Assembly (NCBI GenBank): GCA_028377305.1 | Contig: JAONJW010000002.1 | Span: 1 to 64,000, forward strand | From: Prolixibacteraceae bacterium | Lineage (GTDB): Bacteria > Bacteroidota > Bacteroidia > Bacteroidales > Prolixibacteraceae | Direction of reading: 5' to 3' | Length of the DNA: 64,000 bases | Shown here: positions 8,512 to 18,033 of the stretch, in pieces | Layout of the letters: each line of letters begins with the position of its first letter | Position numbering within the stretch: the first letter of the stretch is position 1 | Translations under genes and position numbers: made by a program | The notes under the pieces: generated by a model | Database searches by the model: none | Seen by the model: the letters and a program-made list of their open reading frames with translations, nothing else | Told to the model about the DNA's origin: nothing

Positions 8512-8536
8512 TACCCCCTCTAGATATAAGGGGGTA
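8512..8536. other. Perfect 8-bp GC-rich hairpin between thrA and apgM
   Basis: taccccct (8512-8519) pairs with agggggta (8529-8536) around a 9-base loop. It lies in the 281-base gap (8373-8653) that separates thrA from apgM. No T-tract follows on the minus strand, so it may be a processing or attenuation hairpin instead of a full terminator. The gap suggests that apgM-thrC may also have their own promoter. Confidence 0.4.
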
Positions 8537-8653
8537 AATACGATGTTATACCAATTGAATTATTAAATGAGTTCTATCCTTGCGTCCTATACAGCTCAGA
8601 TACGTTATTTTTAAATGCACATTTTATAATTCAATGGATATAAGTATCACCTC

Positions 8654-11074
8654 TTAAATGTTTGCAATTTTAATGATGTCTGCAAAAACTCCAGCAGCTG
8701 TTACTGCCGCTCCTGCACCGTATCCTTTGATTAACATTGGGTATTCTTTGTATCTTTCGGTGGTCAGTAGCACAATATTATTGCTTCCTTCTAAATCGTA
8801 GAATGGATGAGATTTGTCTACTTCTACAAGTGAACATGATCCTTTTCCGTCTTCGAAGGTTCCAACAAATCGCCATTTCTTCTCTTCGGACTCTAAACGT
8901 AGACGTCGTTTCTCGAAATCTGCATCGACTTTTGGAAGTGCTTTCCAAAAAGCGTCTACTTCTCCATCGAAAAGTTCCGTAGGAATAAATGGTTCGATGG
9001 ATACATCTTCATCTTCACAAAGGTATCCCGATTCGCGAGCAAGGATAATTACTTTGCGTTGTACATCTTTGCCACTTAGGTCGATACGAGGATCGGGCTC
9101 TGCAAAACCTTCTTCTTTTGCTAAACGAACGGTTTCGCTGAATGGTATATCCTTTGATATGGTATTGAAGATGTAGTTAAGTGTTCCTGAAAGAACAGCC
9201 TGAACTTTTAATATTTTGTCGCCTGATTTTCGTAAGTCATTTATCGTAGATATTAGAGGAAGACCCGCACCTACGTTTGTTTCAAATAATAGTTTGACAC
9301 CATTGCGTAGTGCGATATTCTTAAGCATCTTGTAGTTCTCGTATGATGATGATGCGGCAATTTTATTGGCTGCAACCACAGAGACGTGATTCTCCAAGAA
9401 ACGTTGGTAAAGAGTTGCTACACTTTCGTTGGCCGTACAATCTACAAATATTGAGTTATAGAGGTTTAAATCAGCCACCCTATCAGTGAAAGCATCTAAT
9501 GAAGATTTTTCGCCATTGTCCTCTAATGCTTCCATATATCCATCAAACGGTATACCATTGGCATTAAAGTACATTTTTCTTGAGTTGGCAATTCCAGCCA
9601 AACGTATTTTAAGACGGTGTTCTTTCTTTAGTTTCTCTTGTTGTTGGTTCAGTTGGTTTAGTAGGTCACGCCCTACAGTTCCCATTCCAATCACAAATAG
9701 GTTTAGTTGTTTGTATTCAGAAAGGAAAAATGCTTCGTGCACTACGTTTAATGTTTTGCGAAGTTGAGGTGTTCTTACTACCCATGATATGTTTTGTTCT
9801 CCTGCCCCTTGTGCAATGGCCACGGTGTTGATACCACCTCGACCTAATGCTTCAAAGAGCTTTCCTGCTATGCCCGTAGATTGTTTCATTTGTTCCCCGA
9901 CAATTGCAACAATAGACATGTTGTCTTCGAATAGTATTTTATGAATGCTTCCAGAGGCAATCTCCGGACGAAACTCATGGTGTATCGCCTCTTTGACCTC
10001 CTCTTTACGATGACAGTCAAAAGCGAAGCTAATGCTATTTTCAGAAGAAGCTTGAGAGATCATAATGACACTTGTATTTACCTTTGCCATCGCACTAAAT
10101 AGGCGCATAGATACACCCGACACTCCTACCATTCCAAGACCTCTAATAGTACCTAAAGTGATATCAGATATGGATGAGATACCTTTTACCGGACGTGTAT
10201 TGCTGGAGGTATCACCTCTGTCCACTATCGTTCCACACCCCTCTGTATTACAAATGTTTTTAATTTGGAGAGGAATGCCCATTTGATAGACTGGAAGGAG
10301 AGTCGGAGGGTAGACCACTTTTGCTCCGAAGTGAGATAGCTCCATGGCCTCAGTGTATGTCATAGCTGGAATGGCATAGGCTTTGTTGATAATTGTAGGG
10401 TCGGCTGACATGAAACCATCTTGATTTGTCCATATCTCCAATTCCCTTGCACCCAGAGCTGCTGCAAATATTGCTGCAGAGAAGTCAGCACCGCCACGTC
10501 CTAGGGTCGTTAGCGTTTCTTTGCGAGTAGAAGCAATGTATCCAGGAGCTACAGCTTTTCCTGAGAAATGAACAAATGCCTCTCTAATATGGCGATAGCT
10601 ACTCTCGAAATCAACATTGGCTTTCCCGTAGTTGTTATCTGTTTTGATCAACTTCTCTGAGAATATTCTAGGCACATCAAGGTAAGACGAAAGAATCAGA
10701 GAAGAGAGTTGTTCTCCAAAGACCATCAGTCTGTCCAGTGTTTTTTGTGTGAGCTCTCCGATAAGAGATACCCCTTGAAGAATACTTTTTAGCTCTTCCA
10801 TTTTATGCAGGATTTCTGTTTCAATCTCTGCATCTTTAATCTCTAATTCCTTTAAGAAGTTAAGATGAATCGTGGTAATCGTATTCAAAGGCTCAGAAAA
10901 GGTTCGTGGGGTGGTGACCGCACTTTGGCCCGCCTCAATAATTAGATCCGTGATGGTGTCGAAAGCGGAAACAACTATCAATGTATCTCCATGGTTGCTT
11001 TCGATAATACGTTTTACTTTCTTAATTTGCTCTATTGATTTAAGAGCAACTCCTCCAAATTTGATTACTTTCAT
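8654..11074 (-). CDS. thrA: Bifunctional aspartate kinase / homoserine dehydrogenase
   Basis: Catalyses the first and third steps from aspartate to homoserine. The N-terminal kinase opens with KVIKFGGVALKS and contains TLGRGGADFSAAIFAAAL; two ACT-type regulatory segments follow (about 310-460, with SMRLFSAMAKVNTSVIMISQ). The dehydrogenase starts near 465 with the NAD(P)-binding LFVIGMGTVGRDLL, and has the substrate region VLSGTLNYIF and the EPDPRIDLSGKDVQRK motif. I chose ATG at 11074 (806 residues); the longer frame starts with TTG at 11086. First gene of the threonine cluster, about 30 bases past the recA terminator, so its promoter must lie in a very short space. Feedback control by threonine through the ACT domains is expected. 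Confidence 0.96.
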   Translation of the reverse strand: MKVIKFGGVALKSIEQIKKVKRIIESNHGDTLIVVSAFDTITDLIIEAGQSAVTTPRTFSEPLNTITTIHLNFLKELEIKDAEIETEILHKMEELKSILQGVSLIGELTQKTLDRLMVFGEQLSSLILSSYLDVPRIFSEKLIKTDNNYGKANVDFESSYRHIREAFVHFSGKAVAPGYIASTRKETLTTLGRGGADFSAAIFAAALGARELEIWTNQDGFMSADPTIINKAYAIPAMTYTEAMELSHFGAKVVYPPTLLPVYQMGIPLQIKNICNTEGCGTIVDRGDTSSNTRPVKGISSISDITLGTIRGLGMVGVSGVSMRLFSAMAKVNTSVIMISQASSENSISFAFDCHRKEEVKEAIHHEFRPEIASGSIHKILFEDNMSIVAIVGEQMKQSTGIAGKLFEALGRGGINTVAIAQGAGEQNISWVVRTPQLRKTLNVVHEAFFLSEYKQLNLFVIGMGTVGRDLLNQLNQQQEKLKKEHRLKIRLAGIANSRKMYFNANGIPFDGYMEALEDNGEKSSLDAFTDRVADLNLYNSIFVDCTANESVATLYQRFLENHVSVVAANKIAASSSYENYKMLKNIALRNGVKLLFETNVGAGLPLISTINDLRKSGDKILKVQAVLSGTLNYIFNTISKDIPFSETVRLAKEEGFAEPDPRIDLSGKDVQRKVIILARESGYLCEDEDVSIEPFIPTELFDGEVDAFWKALPKVDADFEKRRLRLESEEKKWRFVGTFEDGKGSCSLVEVDKSHPFYDLEGSNNIVLLTTERYKEYPMLIKGYGAGAAVTAAGVFADIIKIANI

Positions 11075-11104
11075 CTTATATTTCAATTTTAAGAATATAA
11101 AAAA

Positions 11105-11131
11105 AGACTGAGAAGATTTCCCTCTCAGTCT
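11105..11131 (-). terminator. recA terminator
   Basis: agactgaga (11105-11113) and tctcagtct (11123-11131) form a perfect 9-bp stem around a 9-base loop, and on the minus strand the stem is followed by a run of T (aaaaa on the plus strand at 11101-11105). It lies 41 bases after the recA stop. Confidence 0.85.
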
Positions 11132-11171
11132 TTCTTATGGTTATTTAAAACCACAGAATGCTTTGGGCAAT

Positions 11172-12197
11172 CTACGCATCGGCCTCCGATTTGTTTTGAA
11201 TGGTTTCAACAATCTTGGTTTCGATCTCTTCCGCCAATTCAACATTATCTTCGATTAATGTCTTCACGGATTCTCTACCTTGTCCTAGTTTGGTTTCGCC
11301 ATAACTGAACCATGATCCGCTCTTCTTAATAATGCCATATTCAACACCAAGGTCGATAATCTCACCTGTTTTCGAGATTCCTTTACCGTACATGATGTCA
11401 AATTCTGCTTTACGGAATGGTGGTGCAACTTTATTTTTTACCACCTTCACTTTGGTATGGTTACCTAAAACCTCTTCGCCGTCTTTGATCTGTGTTCCTC
11501 TACGAATATCGATACGAACCGAAGCGTAGAATTTCAAAGCATTTCCCCCCGTGGTGGTTTCAGGATTCCCGAACATCACACCAATCTTTTCTCTAAGTTG
11601 GTTGATGAAAATACAACAGGTTTTCGTCTTATTGATCGTACCTGTTAGTTTACGTAATGCTTGAGACATCAAACGAGCTTGAAGTCCCATACGTGAATCA
11701 CCCATATCTCCTTCGATTTCTGCCTTCGGAGTAAGGGCTGCTACTGAGTCAATTACAACAATGTCTATCGCACCACTACGAATAAGACTATCGGCGATCT
11801 CAAGGGCTTCTTCACCATTGTCTGGTTGAGAGATTAAAAGATTGTCAATATCCACTCCTAGGTTTTTTGCATAGTAAGGATCGAAAGCATGCTCGGCATC
11901 GATAATGGCAGCGATACCACCCGCTTTCTGAGCCTCTGCAATAGCGTGAATAGCCAAAGTTGTTTTACCTGACGATTCTGGTCCATAGATCTCAACAATA
12001 CGACCTTTAGGAAGTCCACCAATACCTAGTGCAACATCTAAACCTAAAGAACCTGTAGAGATGGCAGGAATATTTTCTTCTGCTCTATCACCAAGTTTCA
12101 TTACAGATCCTTTACCATGAGATTTTTCAATCTTATCCATGGTCATCTGTAGTGCTTTCAATTTTTCTTGTTTAATTTTATCTAACTCTTCGCTCAT
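11172..12197 (-). CDS. recA: Recombinase RecA
   Basis: The strand-exchange and SOS co-protease RecA, 341 residues, normal length. Clear signatures: Walker [14 protein letters not shown] near 69-81, the Walker B region [21 protein letters not shown], loop L1 [19 protein letters not shown] and the L2 region [21 protein letters not shown]. The C-terminus is short and acidic/polar. It follows bcp by 46 bases on the same strand and ends at a strong hairpin, so bcp-recA is likely one transcript. No LexA-type box was recognised, which is common in Bacteroidota. Confidence 0.98.
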   Translation of the reverse strand: MSEELDKIKQEKLKALQMTMDKIEKSHGKGSVMKLGDRAEENIPAISTGSLGLDVALGIGGLPKGRIVEIYGPESSGKTTLAIHAIAEAQKAGGIAAIIDAEHAFDPYYAKNLGVDIDNLLISQPDNGEEALEIADSLIRSGAIDIVVIDSVAALTPKAEIEGDMGDSRMGLQARLMSQALRKLTGTINKTKTCCIFINQLREKIGVMFGNPETTTGGNALKFYASVRIDIRRGTQIKDGEEVLGNHTKVKVVKNKVAPPFRKAEFDIMYGKGISKTGEIIDLGVEYGIIKKSGSWFSYGETKLGQGRESVKTLIEDNVELAEEIETKIVETIQNKSEADA

Positions 12198-12243
12198 AAT
12201 TGTAATACTGCGTCGTTTATTATTATTTTAAATCGTATACTAT

Positions 12244-12717
12244 TTACTCCAATCCTAGTTCTAGTTGATCCGAAATCTGTTGACTGTGTGTTTTTGTTTT
12301 CACTTTCTCAAAGATATCGGTAATAATGCCGTTCTCATCGATCACAAAAGTCTTACGAATCACCCCCATATACTCTCTTCCATACAGTTTTTTTAGTCCC
12401 CATGCACCATATGCTTGAAGAATCTCTTTTTCTGTATCCGCAATAAGAGGAAATGGTAAACCATGTTTATCTACAAATTTCTTGTGACTAGTAGTTGAAT
12501 CTGGACTTACGCCAATTACTTCATAACCATTGTCTTGCCAAAATTTGTAGTTGTCGCTAAGATTACACGCTTCGGCAGTACAGCCAGGTGTGTTATCTTT
12601 GGGATAAAAGTAAAGAATTACCTTCTTTCCACGAAGCGACTCAAGATTTATTATACGATTATTTTGATCTACTCCTTCAAAATTAGGAGCTACATCACCA
12701 ACTGATATTGTTGCCAT
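12244..12717 (-). CDS. bcp: Thioredoxin-dependent thiol peroxidase (BCP/PrxQ)
   Basis: Peroxiredoxin of the PrxQ/BCP group, reducing hydrogen peroxide and organic hydroperoxides with thioredoxin as donor. The 157-residue protein has the peroxidatic segment YPKDNTPGCTAEACNLSD with Cys46, and the resolving Cys51 five residues later, the arrangement of alpha-type PrxQ. The downstream motif GVSPDS and the conserved Arg region MGVIRKTFVID are present. It heads the bcp-recA pair. The two thioredoxin genes at 24-25 kb are possible electron donors, though thioredoxins are usually not specific. Confidence 0.93.
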   Translation of the reverse strand: MATISVGDVAPNFEGVDQNNRIINLESLRGKKVILYFYPKDNTPGCTAEACNLSDNYKFWQDNGYEVIGVSPDSTTSHKKFVDKHGLPFPLIADTEKEILQAYGAWGLKKLYGREYMGVIRKTFVIDENGIITDIFEKVKTKTHSQQISDQLELGLE

Positions 12718-13369
12718 AGCCTATTTAATTAATATATAATACCGTAAAAAATCGCTTACCTCGAATTTACGAAAATAAAGCGAATTCACTATAGAATATA
12801 ATATCAACTGTTTTTATTTAATAATGTTTAGCCTAATACAATTATTTGCCTGTTTTAATGGTGTTTGTCTTTTATGTTTACTGTAATTAAATCGACGGTT
12901 AAAGTATGAAATTATTACATATAAACAAATTTTATGTTGGTATTGATAGGCTTATTTTGCATAGATTTAAAAAATAGTAACATTTATGATGTTTGTCATG
13001 TAGGATGGTTTTTGTTATGATGAAGCATAAAATAGCATTGATGATTAGTTTCTGCTACAATGATGGGATGTACAATGAGAATGTTATAGTTCTATTATTA
13101 TTTTTAGGGATGGTTTTGATTACGTGATATGAGCTTAAAGTTTCAATGTTTATCTGAGTAGAAACTGATTTGTGTGGACAACAAGGTCGGTGTGACAATT
13201 GAATTCGTTACCTCGTATCGTGCTACCGGATATTTATAACCATAGATGGTGTGGGTAACATGTTCATTTGTAGTGTGTCTGATATAGATGGATTAAACAA
13301 GTACGTATAGTTTTTTGTTATTGATGAAGATTGCTTATTTTCAGGGAGAGATTTTTTATAAATAAATAT
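12718..13369. other. Intergenic between divergent bcp and permease genes
   Basis: AT-rich, no coding potential seen. It should contain the promoters of bcp-recA (minus) and the permease (plus). A loose match to the dyads of the thioredoxin operon (taacatttatga, 12977-12988) is present but weak. No terminator or repeat stands out. Confidence 0.5.
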
Positions 13370-15613
13370 ATGACGAACTATAGACAAAAGAAAGCTACAG
13401 GTAAGTTTGGAACCATGCCTGTGTTTTTTACTGCACTGTCTACGATTTTAGGAGCGATATTGTTTCTGAGATTTGGATGGGCCGTAGGACAATTGGGTTT
13501 TGTTGGAGTAATGGGAGTGATTATCCTTGGACATATGGTAACCATTCCAACTGCTATGTCTGTTGCAGAGATTGCCACCAATCAAAAGGTGCGAGGAGGA
13601 GGAGCTTATTATATTATCTCACGATCTTTTGGATTGAATATTGGAGCTGCTGTGGGAATTGCATTATATTTATCCCAAGCCATTAGTATTGCATTCTATG
13701 TTATTGCCTTAGGTCAGGCTTTTTTGCCTTTCTTATCATGGATATCATCGGAGTATGGAATAGTAATCTATGATATCAGAATGATCAATATTCCAGTGAT
13801 GATTTTGTTGTCTTTATTGATGCTTACTAAAGGAGCTAATGTAGGAGTTAAAGCACTGTATGGAGTTGTTGTTATTTTGTTTGCTTCCTTGGCATGCTTT
13901 TTTCTGGGAAAAAGTGATATTGATCCCAGTGAAGTTAATTTGGTGGCACATGTAGCAAACAATAAGAGTTTCTTTTATGTGTTTACTATTGTCTTCCCAG
14001 CATTTACTGGATTGGCAGCAGGGCTAGGATTGTCAGGTGATTTAAAACAGCCAGAGAAAGCAATACCTAGAGGAACTATCTGGGCCACTGTTGTTGGGTT
14101 GGTTATATATATAGCCATAGCTATTAAATTCACTTATTCAGTTACACCTGATCAGATGGCAGGGAGTGAGCTTATCATGAGTGATATTGCTATTTGGGGA
14201 CCTATTATTCCTATTGGTCTTGCTGCAGCATCGATGTCTTCCGCATTAGGATCTATAATGATTGCACCAAGAACCTTACAAGCAATTGGAGCGGATGGTA
14301 TCTTTTCAAATGATAAGATAAATAGTTGGATTGCTAAAAGTAGACCAACAGATAAAGAGCCTATCAATGCGTCTTATTTTACTATAGCTATTGCAATGGT
14401 CTTTGTCGTGGTTGGAGATGTAAACTTTGTAGCAGAGATTATTTCGATGTTCTTTATGATTACTTATGGAACGATCTGTTTGATCTCTTTCTTAGAACAT
14501 TTTGCTGCAGATCCAGCTTATCGTCCTACTTTTAGATCTCATTGGATTATTTCATTGATTGGAACTATTGCATCTTTTTGGGTAATGTTTAAAATGAATC
14601 TTCCTTATGCTGCCATGTCTCTTCTATTTATGGGGATCATATATTTTATGATTACGAGGAATAAAAATGAGAAGAGAGGTTTCAATAAGTTATTTAGAGG
14701 TGTTATTTTTCAAGTAAGCCGCGAGTTACAGGTGTTTGCACAACGTGCCGATAGAGGAAGTAGAGAAGAAGGATGGCGACCATTTGCGATCTGTATCTCC
14801 TCTGACACTTTCAAGCGTAGGGGGGCTTATGATTTTATGCGGTGGTTGTCGTACAAATATGGTTCGGGTACTTATATCCATTATATCAAGGGATTTTTGA
14901 ATGAAAAGACGCGAGATGAATCACAGGATGTGTTGCAACGACTATTACGGTTGACCTCTGTGGTTAAGAGTCGTGTTTATCTTGATACCATTATTTCGCC
15001 CTCTTATACTAGTGCGATTGCCCAGGTGGTACAGCTATCTGGCATCTCAGGAAGAGGAAATAACCTGATTCTTTTTGAGTACTCAAGAAACTCCATCGAT
15101 AATCTTCAAGATACGTTGTCTAATTATGAGTTGATGGTCTCATCAGGATTTGATATTTGTATTCTAAACTCTAGTTATAAGGGTTTTGGTAGCAAGAGAG
15201 AGATTCATATTTGGATCTCCCCAGAAGATTATCAGAATGCGAATTTAATGATCTTATTGGGTTATATCCTTTTAGGTCATAAGGATTGGCATAAAGGGTT
15301 TATAAAGATATTCTCTATTGCACCTGAAGGCAAGAAAGACCTAGAGAGGGAGTTGTTGGTGAAACAGATTAAAGAGGGACGTATTCCTATCCATCCATCT
15401 AATGTTGAGATTCTGAAAGGAAGAGGAGGCGTGACTCGTAAAGAGATGATAAGAGAGCGTTCAATGGATGCCGATTTGACGATCTTAGGATTCCTTTCTA
15501 AGGATCTTAAAAAAGGTGTGGAGAAGTTTGAAGGATATGAGGATATGGGAAATCTTCTTTTTGTTGGAGCACATCAGCAAAAAGCGATTACTACTCCTGA
15601 AAATGAAGTGTAA
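13370..15613 (+). CDS. SLC12/APC-type amino acid or cation-chloride permease
   Basis: A membrane transporter of the APC superfamily with strongest resemblance to the SLC12 (Na-K-Cl cotransporter-like) branch: FGTMPVFFTALSTILGAILFLRFGWAVGQLG at the first helix and GGGAYYIISRSFG in the second loop. About 12 hydrophobic segments fill residues ~15-430, followed by a ~310-residue soluble C-terminal domain (from RELQVFAQRADRGSREEGWRPF), a layout also typical of SLC12. I chose ATG at 13370 (747 residues); a TTG at 13331 would add 13 poor residues. The substrate is unknown: ion-coupled chloride/potassium transport or amino acid uptake. It stands alone and ends at the shared hairpin 15624-15676. Confidence 0.85.
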   Translation: MTNYRQKKATGKFGTMPVFFTALSTILGAILFLRFGWAVGQLGFVGVMGVIILGHMVTIPTAMSVAEIATNQKVRGGGAYYIISRSFGLNIGAAVGIALYLSQAISIAFYVIALGQAFLPFLSWISSEYGIVIYDIRMINIPVMILLSLLMLTKGANVGVKALYGVVVILFASLACFFLGKSDIDPSEVNLVAHVANNKSFFYVFTIVFPAFTGLAAGLGLSGDLKQPEKAIPRGTIWATVVGLVIYIAIAIKFTYSVTPDQMAGSELIMSDIAIWGPIIPIGLAAASMSSALGSIMIAPRTLQAIGADGIFSNDKINSWIAKSRPTDKEPINASYFTIAIAMVFVVVGDVNFVAEIISMFFMITYGTICLISFLEHFAADPAYRPTFRSHWIISLIGTIASFWVMFKMNLPYAAMSLLFMGIIYFMITRNKNEKRGFNKLFRGVIFQVSRELQVFAQRADRGSREEGWRPFAICISSDTFKRRGAYDFMRWLSYKYGSGTYIHYIKGFLNEKTRDESQDVLQRLLRLTSVVKSRVYLDTIISPSYTSAIAQVVQLSGISGRGNNLILFEYSRNSIDNLQDTLSNYELMVSSGFDICILNSSYKGFGSKREIHIWISPEDYQNANLMILLGYILLGHKDWHKGFIKIFSIAPEGKKDLERELLVKQIKEGRIPIHPSNVEILKGRGGVTRKEMIRERSMDADLTILGFLSKDLKKGVEKFEGYEDMGNLLFVGAHQQKAITTPENEV

Positions 15614-15623
15614 CGGATATTAC

Positions 15624-15676
15624 TTTACCATTTATGGAAATATCTTTTTTGAGAGGTGTTTTCCATAAATGGTAAA
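15624..15676. terminator. Bidirectional hairpin inside the 3' end of the barrel gene
   Basis: A perfect 17-bp inverted repeat: arms 15624-15640 (tttaccatttatggaaa) and 15660-15676, loop 19 bases. It lies between convergent genes and overlaps the stop codon and last ~17 codons of the minus-strand gene, so its sequence is both terminator and coding. Confidence 0.8.
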
Positions 15677-16935
15677 CTTAGATAGAGTCCATATGTTGTA
15701 GGTGCATATTTAGCATAGCTATAAGTTACACCAAAAGAGAAGGATTCAAATAGTTTGTGCAGAGTATAGCCAGCTTCAATTCTTTGTGGAAGATCTTTAT
15801 TAAATTGGGTTTTACAATAGATTGACTCATAGGCCGTCATTTGATGGAAGAATTCAAGTTGCGTGAGTAGAAGTCGTCTACTCTTAAATGCCAATTTTAA
15901 ATCTAACCAAGACTCAGAAGTCCCCATCTCATAGTCATTACTTAAGAACCATTCGTCGGATAGGTCTTTAGTTGTGACATCAGAGCTGGTGCTTGTGTAA
16001 TGATGAAATTGGGAAAAATGAAATGGATCAGTTCCTAGAAAAGTTCCTGTATTTAGAGTCCACTGTAGTCTGTGGGTATTTCCAAGTGTCGTTCCGTGAT
16101 AGGTGAGGCCTAGTTTCTGAAACCACTTTTGTTGATCATTTTCTGTTCCTAAGGTATAGTTTGTTTGAATGAAGCTACTCCTCCTTTCATCTAGAAAAAA
16201 TCGTACTTTGGTGGACTGTGTCCATAAGATCTTCTTTTCTAGTTGACTCGGACTAAGCAATGGGTTGATGGGATCGTTTGTCTCAAAGTTTTTTTCGGTC
16301 TTGGTGTTGAAGGTGAAATCAGTCACATTCTCTAGTGGTAATGCTCTTTCGAATTGTAGATCATATCCAATTTCCCATCTAGAATCCGTGTTTAAATTTC
16401 TCCAAGATAAAGTGATGTTTTGTGAGCGATAGTACTTTTTGTAATTGCGTTTGGCAAAAAGAATAGCAAAAAGGTCTAACATTTCTGATTCGCCTTTTCC
16501 GCCTTTAAAGTCTTTTGTCAAGTTCTGGAAGTTAAGAAACCAGTAGTTTATGTGATTTTTTGTGTAAGCTAAATGTAATCTACCTAGAATCTCTTTGGTG
16601 GTGAGATCGTATGCTATAGAGCCATGAACCTCAAAGAGTCCTTTGTCGTTTATGATCCATTTGGATGTTAAGGATTGCCAAATACTAAAGCCATCGACAA
16701 GGTTAAATGAAATTTCTCCTTTGTCGACAACACCATGATATGTGATAATTTGTGTGCTATCTTTTTTATACCATCTTTTAGGCGATAGAATCCCCGGTAA
16801 TAGTTCTAACTCTTTCACCTCAATTTGACTCTTCTGAACAAATTCTTGGGCTTTTACATCAAGGATAAATGAAAATAGAGTGATGGTTAAAGTGATCCAA
16901 TGGATATAGTGAGATAATTGGCATTGTGACTTCAT
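15625..16935 (-). CDS. DUF5686-like outer-membrane beta-barrel protein (barrel only)
   Basis: A 436-residue exported protein: hydrophobic signal to about residue 29 (LDVKAQ) then mostly amphipathic beta strands. It aligns in motif order with the C-terminal barrel of the DUF5686 protein at 38717-41326: FAKRNYKKYYRSQNITLSW here against FTKKNYKRYYLSNYLNLWH there, HFSQFHHYTS against HFSEFKHFTG, and YGLYLSLPF against YGVKILFLL. The N-terminal carboxypeptidase-regulatory-like domain is absent. The final ~13 residues (MENTSQKRYFHKW) lie past the likely native barrel end and are encoded by the terminator hairpin. Function unknown; an outer-membrane location is inferred. Confidence 0.7.
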   Translation of the reverse strand: MKSQCQLSHYIHWITLTITLFSFILDVKAQEFVQKSQIEVKELELLPGILSPKRWYKKDSTQIITYHGVVDKGEISFNLVDGFSIWQSLTSKWIINDKGLFEVHGSIAYDLTTKEILGRLHLAYTKNHINYWFLNFQNLTKDFKGGKGESEMLDLFAILFAKRNYKKYYRSQNITLSWRNLNTDSRWEIGYDLQFERALPLENVTDFTFNTKTEKNFETNDPINPLLSPSQLEKKILWTQSTKVRFFLDERRSSFIQTNYTLGTENDQQKWFQKLGLTYHGTTLGNTHRLQWTLNTGTFLGTDPFHFSQFHHYTSTSSDVTTKDLSDEWFLSNDYEMGTSESWLDLKLAFKSRRLLLTQLEFFHQMTAYESIYCKTQFNKDLPQRIEAGYTLHKLFESFSFGVTYSYAKYAPTTYGLYLSLPFMENTSQKRYFHKW

Positions 16936-17047
16936 AGAGGGTAAACCTAATAAAAAGATTACATTATCGAGATAAAAAGAGTGATCTGTTATGATTTTTT
17001 TCTTTGAAGATTAAAAATCAATCGTATAGAGGCTAGTTATGTATCGT

Positions 17048-17055
17048 TAGTTTTG
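17048..17055 (+). promoter_or_regulatory. Possible -7 box (TAnnTTTG) of the esterase gene
   Basis: tagttttg fits the Bacteroidota -7 consensus TAnnTTTG and lies 57 bases before the ATG at 17113. No clear TTG element is seen 19-21 bases upstream, so support is partial. Confidence 0.35.
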
Positions 17056-17112
17056 TATTTTTAATGCTTAATTCTTAGAACTAATACTTAATACACAATA
17101 TACACACACCTC

Positions 17113-17943
17113 ATGAATAAATTATTATTATGGATTCCTTTCTGGTCTTGCTTACTTTTATGGTCATTAGTTGGCTGTAAAACAGCGAATAAAGAGGCAG
17201 ATAAAACAAAGACTTATGTCATTTATATGGGTGGTCAGTCTAATATGGTTGGGCAAGGAAGGAAGAGCTATTTGGGTGATTCCATAAAGTTGTCACCTAA
17301 TGTAAAGTTCTTAGACTACAGTCTTGATGCATCTTTAAAGAAGAGTGATTATAAATTTGGGCCAGAATATGGAATGTCACAAGTGTTGTCCAAAAGTTTC
17401 CCTAATAGTAAGTTTATTTTTATAAAATTCGCTATTGGCGGAGCATCATTATTAGATTGGGCTCCTGAATATTCAAAAGAGAAAGCAGAGGTTACAGGTC
17501 ATCCTGAATTTGGTGATATGTATAGTCGGTTTATTGATAAGATAAAGAAAGATATCCCTAGTGAATCTTTTCCACTTGCATTTCTATGGATGCAAGGAGA
17601 GAGAGATGCGGTAGTTCCTGTTGCAGGGAAAGAGTATGAGGAGAATTTAGATCATTTGATTCGATCTTTCCGCCGAGACTTAAATGCAGTAAAACTCCCT
17701 TTTGTTATTGGGATTATCGATCCAAAACCTGAACGTTATGTGTTGAGAGAGCATGTCATACAAGCACAAAAAGATATTGCCAAAGACATGCCTAATGTGT
17801 TTGTTATTGAGACTTCAGATTTGCCTAAGATGAAAGATCAAGTTCATTATGACTCCAAAGGTCAGATGGATCTGGGTAGACGTTTTGGTCAACAAATAGA
17901 GAAGATATTAAAAAAGAAAGAGCATAAGATTATCAGTTTCTAA
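17113..17943 (+). CDS. SGNH-type carbohydrate esterase lipoprotein (sialate O-acetylesterase-like)
   Basis: A 276-residue lipoprotein (SLVGC, Cys22) of the SASA/CE6-like SGNH hydrolase group. Blocks: YVIYMGGQSNMVGQG with nucleophile Ser43, the oxyanion region FAIGGASLLDW, FLWMQGERDAV in place of the family's WxQGExD block, and a C-terminal KDQVHYDSKGQ with the Asp/His pair. Such enzymes remove acetyl groups from sialic acid, xylan or other glycans; the substrate here cannot be fixed. It stands alone between the barrel gene and the convergent cysN, and ends at the strong hairpin 17965-17998. Confidence 0.87.
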   Translation: MNKLLLWIPFWSCLLLWSLVGCKTANKEADKTKTYVIYMGGQSNMVGQGRKSYLGDSIKLSPNVKFLDYSLDASLKKSDYKFGPEYGMSQVLSKSFPNSKFIFIKFAIGGASLLDWAPEYSKEKAEVTGHPEFGDMYSRFIDKIKKDIPSESFPLAFLWMQGERDAVVPVAGKEYEENLDHLIRSFRRDLNAVKLPFVIGIIDPKPERYVLREHVIQAQKDIAKDMPNVFVIETSDLPKMKDQVHYDSKGQMDLGRRFGQQIEKILKKKEHKIISF

Positions 17944-17964
17944 GTAGAGATTGTCCTTCAAAAG

Positions 17965-17998
17965 AAAAGGCAGAATATTTATTGATATTCTGCCTTTT
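17965..17998. terminator. Bidirectional terminator between esterase gene and cysN
   Basis: A perfect 14-bp stem: aaaaggcagaatat (17965-17978) with atattctgcctttt (17985-17998), loop ttattg. The A and T tracts at each foot make it a good terminator for both converging genes. Confidence 0.92.
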
Positions 17999-18033
17999 AT
18001 ATGATAGAAGCAAAAGGATTAATCGCTCTTTGA

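Noticed and set aside
12972-12992. Possible Crp/Fnr-like site upstream of the permease gene
   Set aside because: It matches the redox-operon dyad only in one half (taacatttat), and a start site to give it a position was not found.
13331-13369. TTG start for the permease gene
   Set aside because: The added 13 residues are not conserved-looking and an ATG at 13370 starts directly before the family N-terminus.
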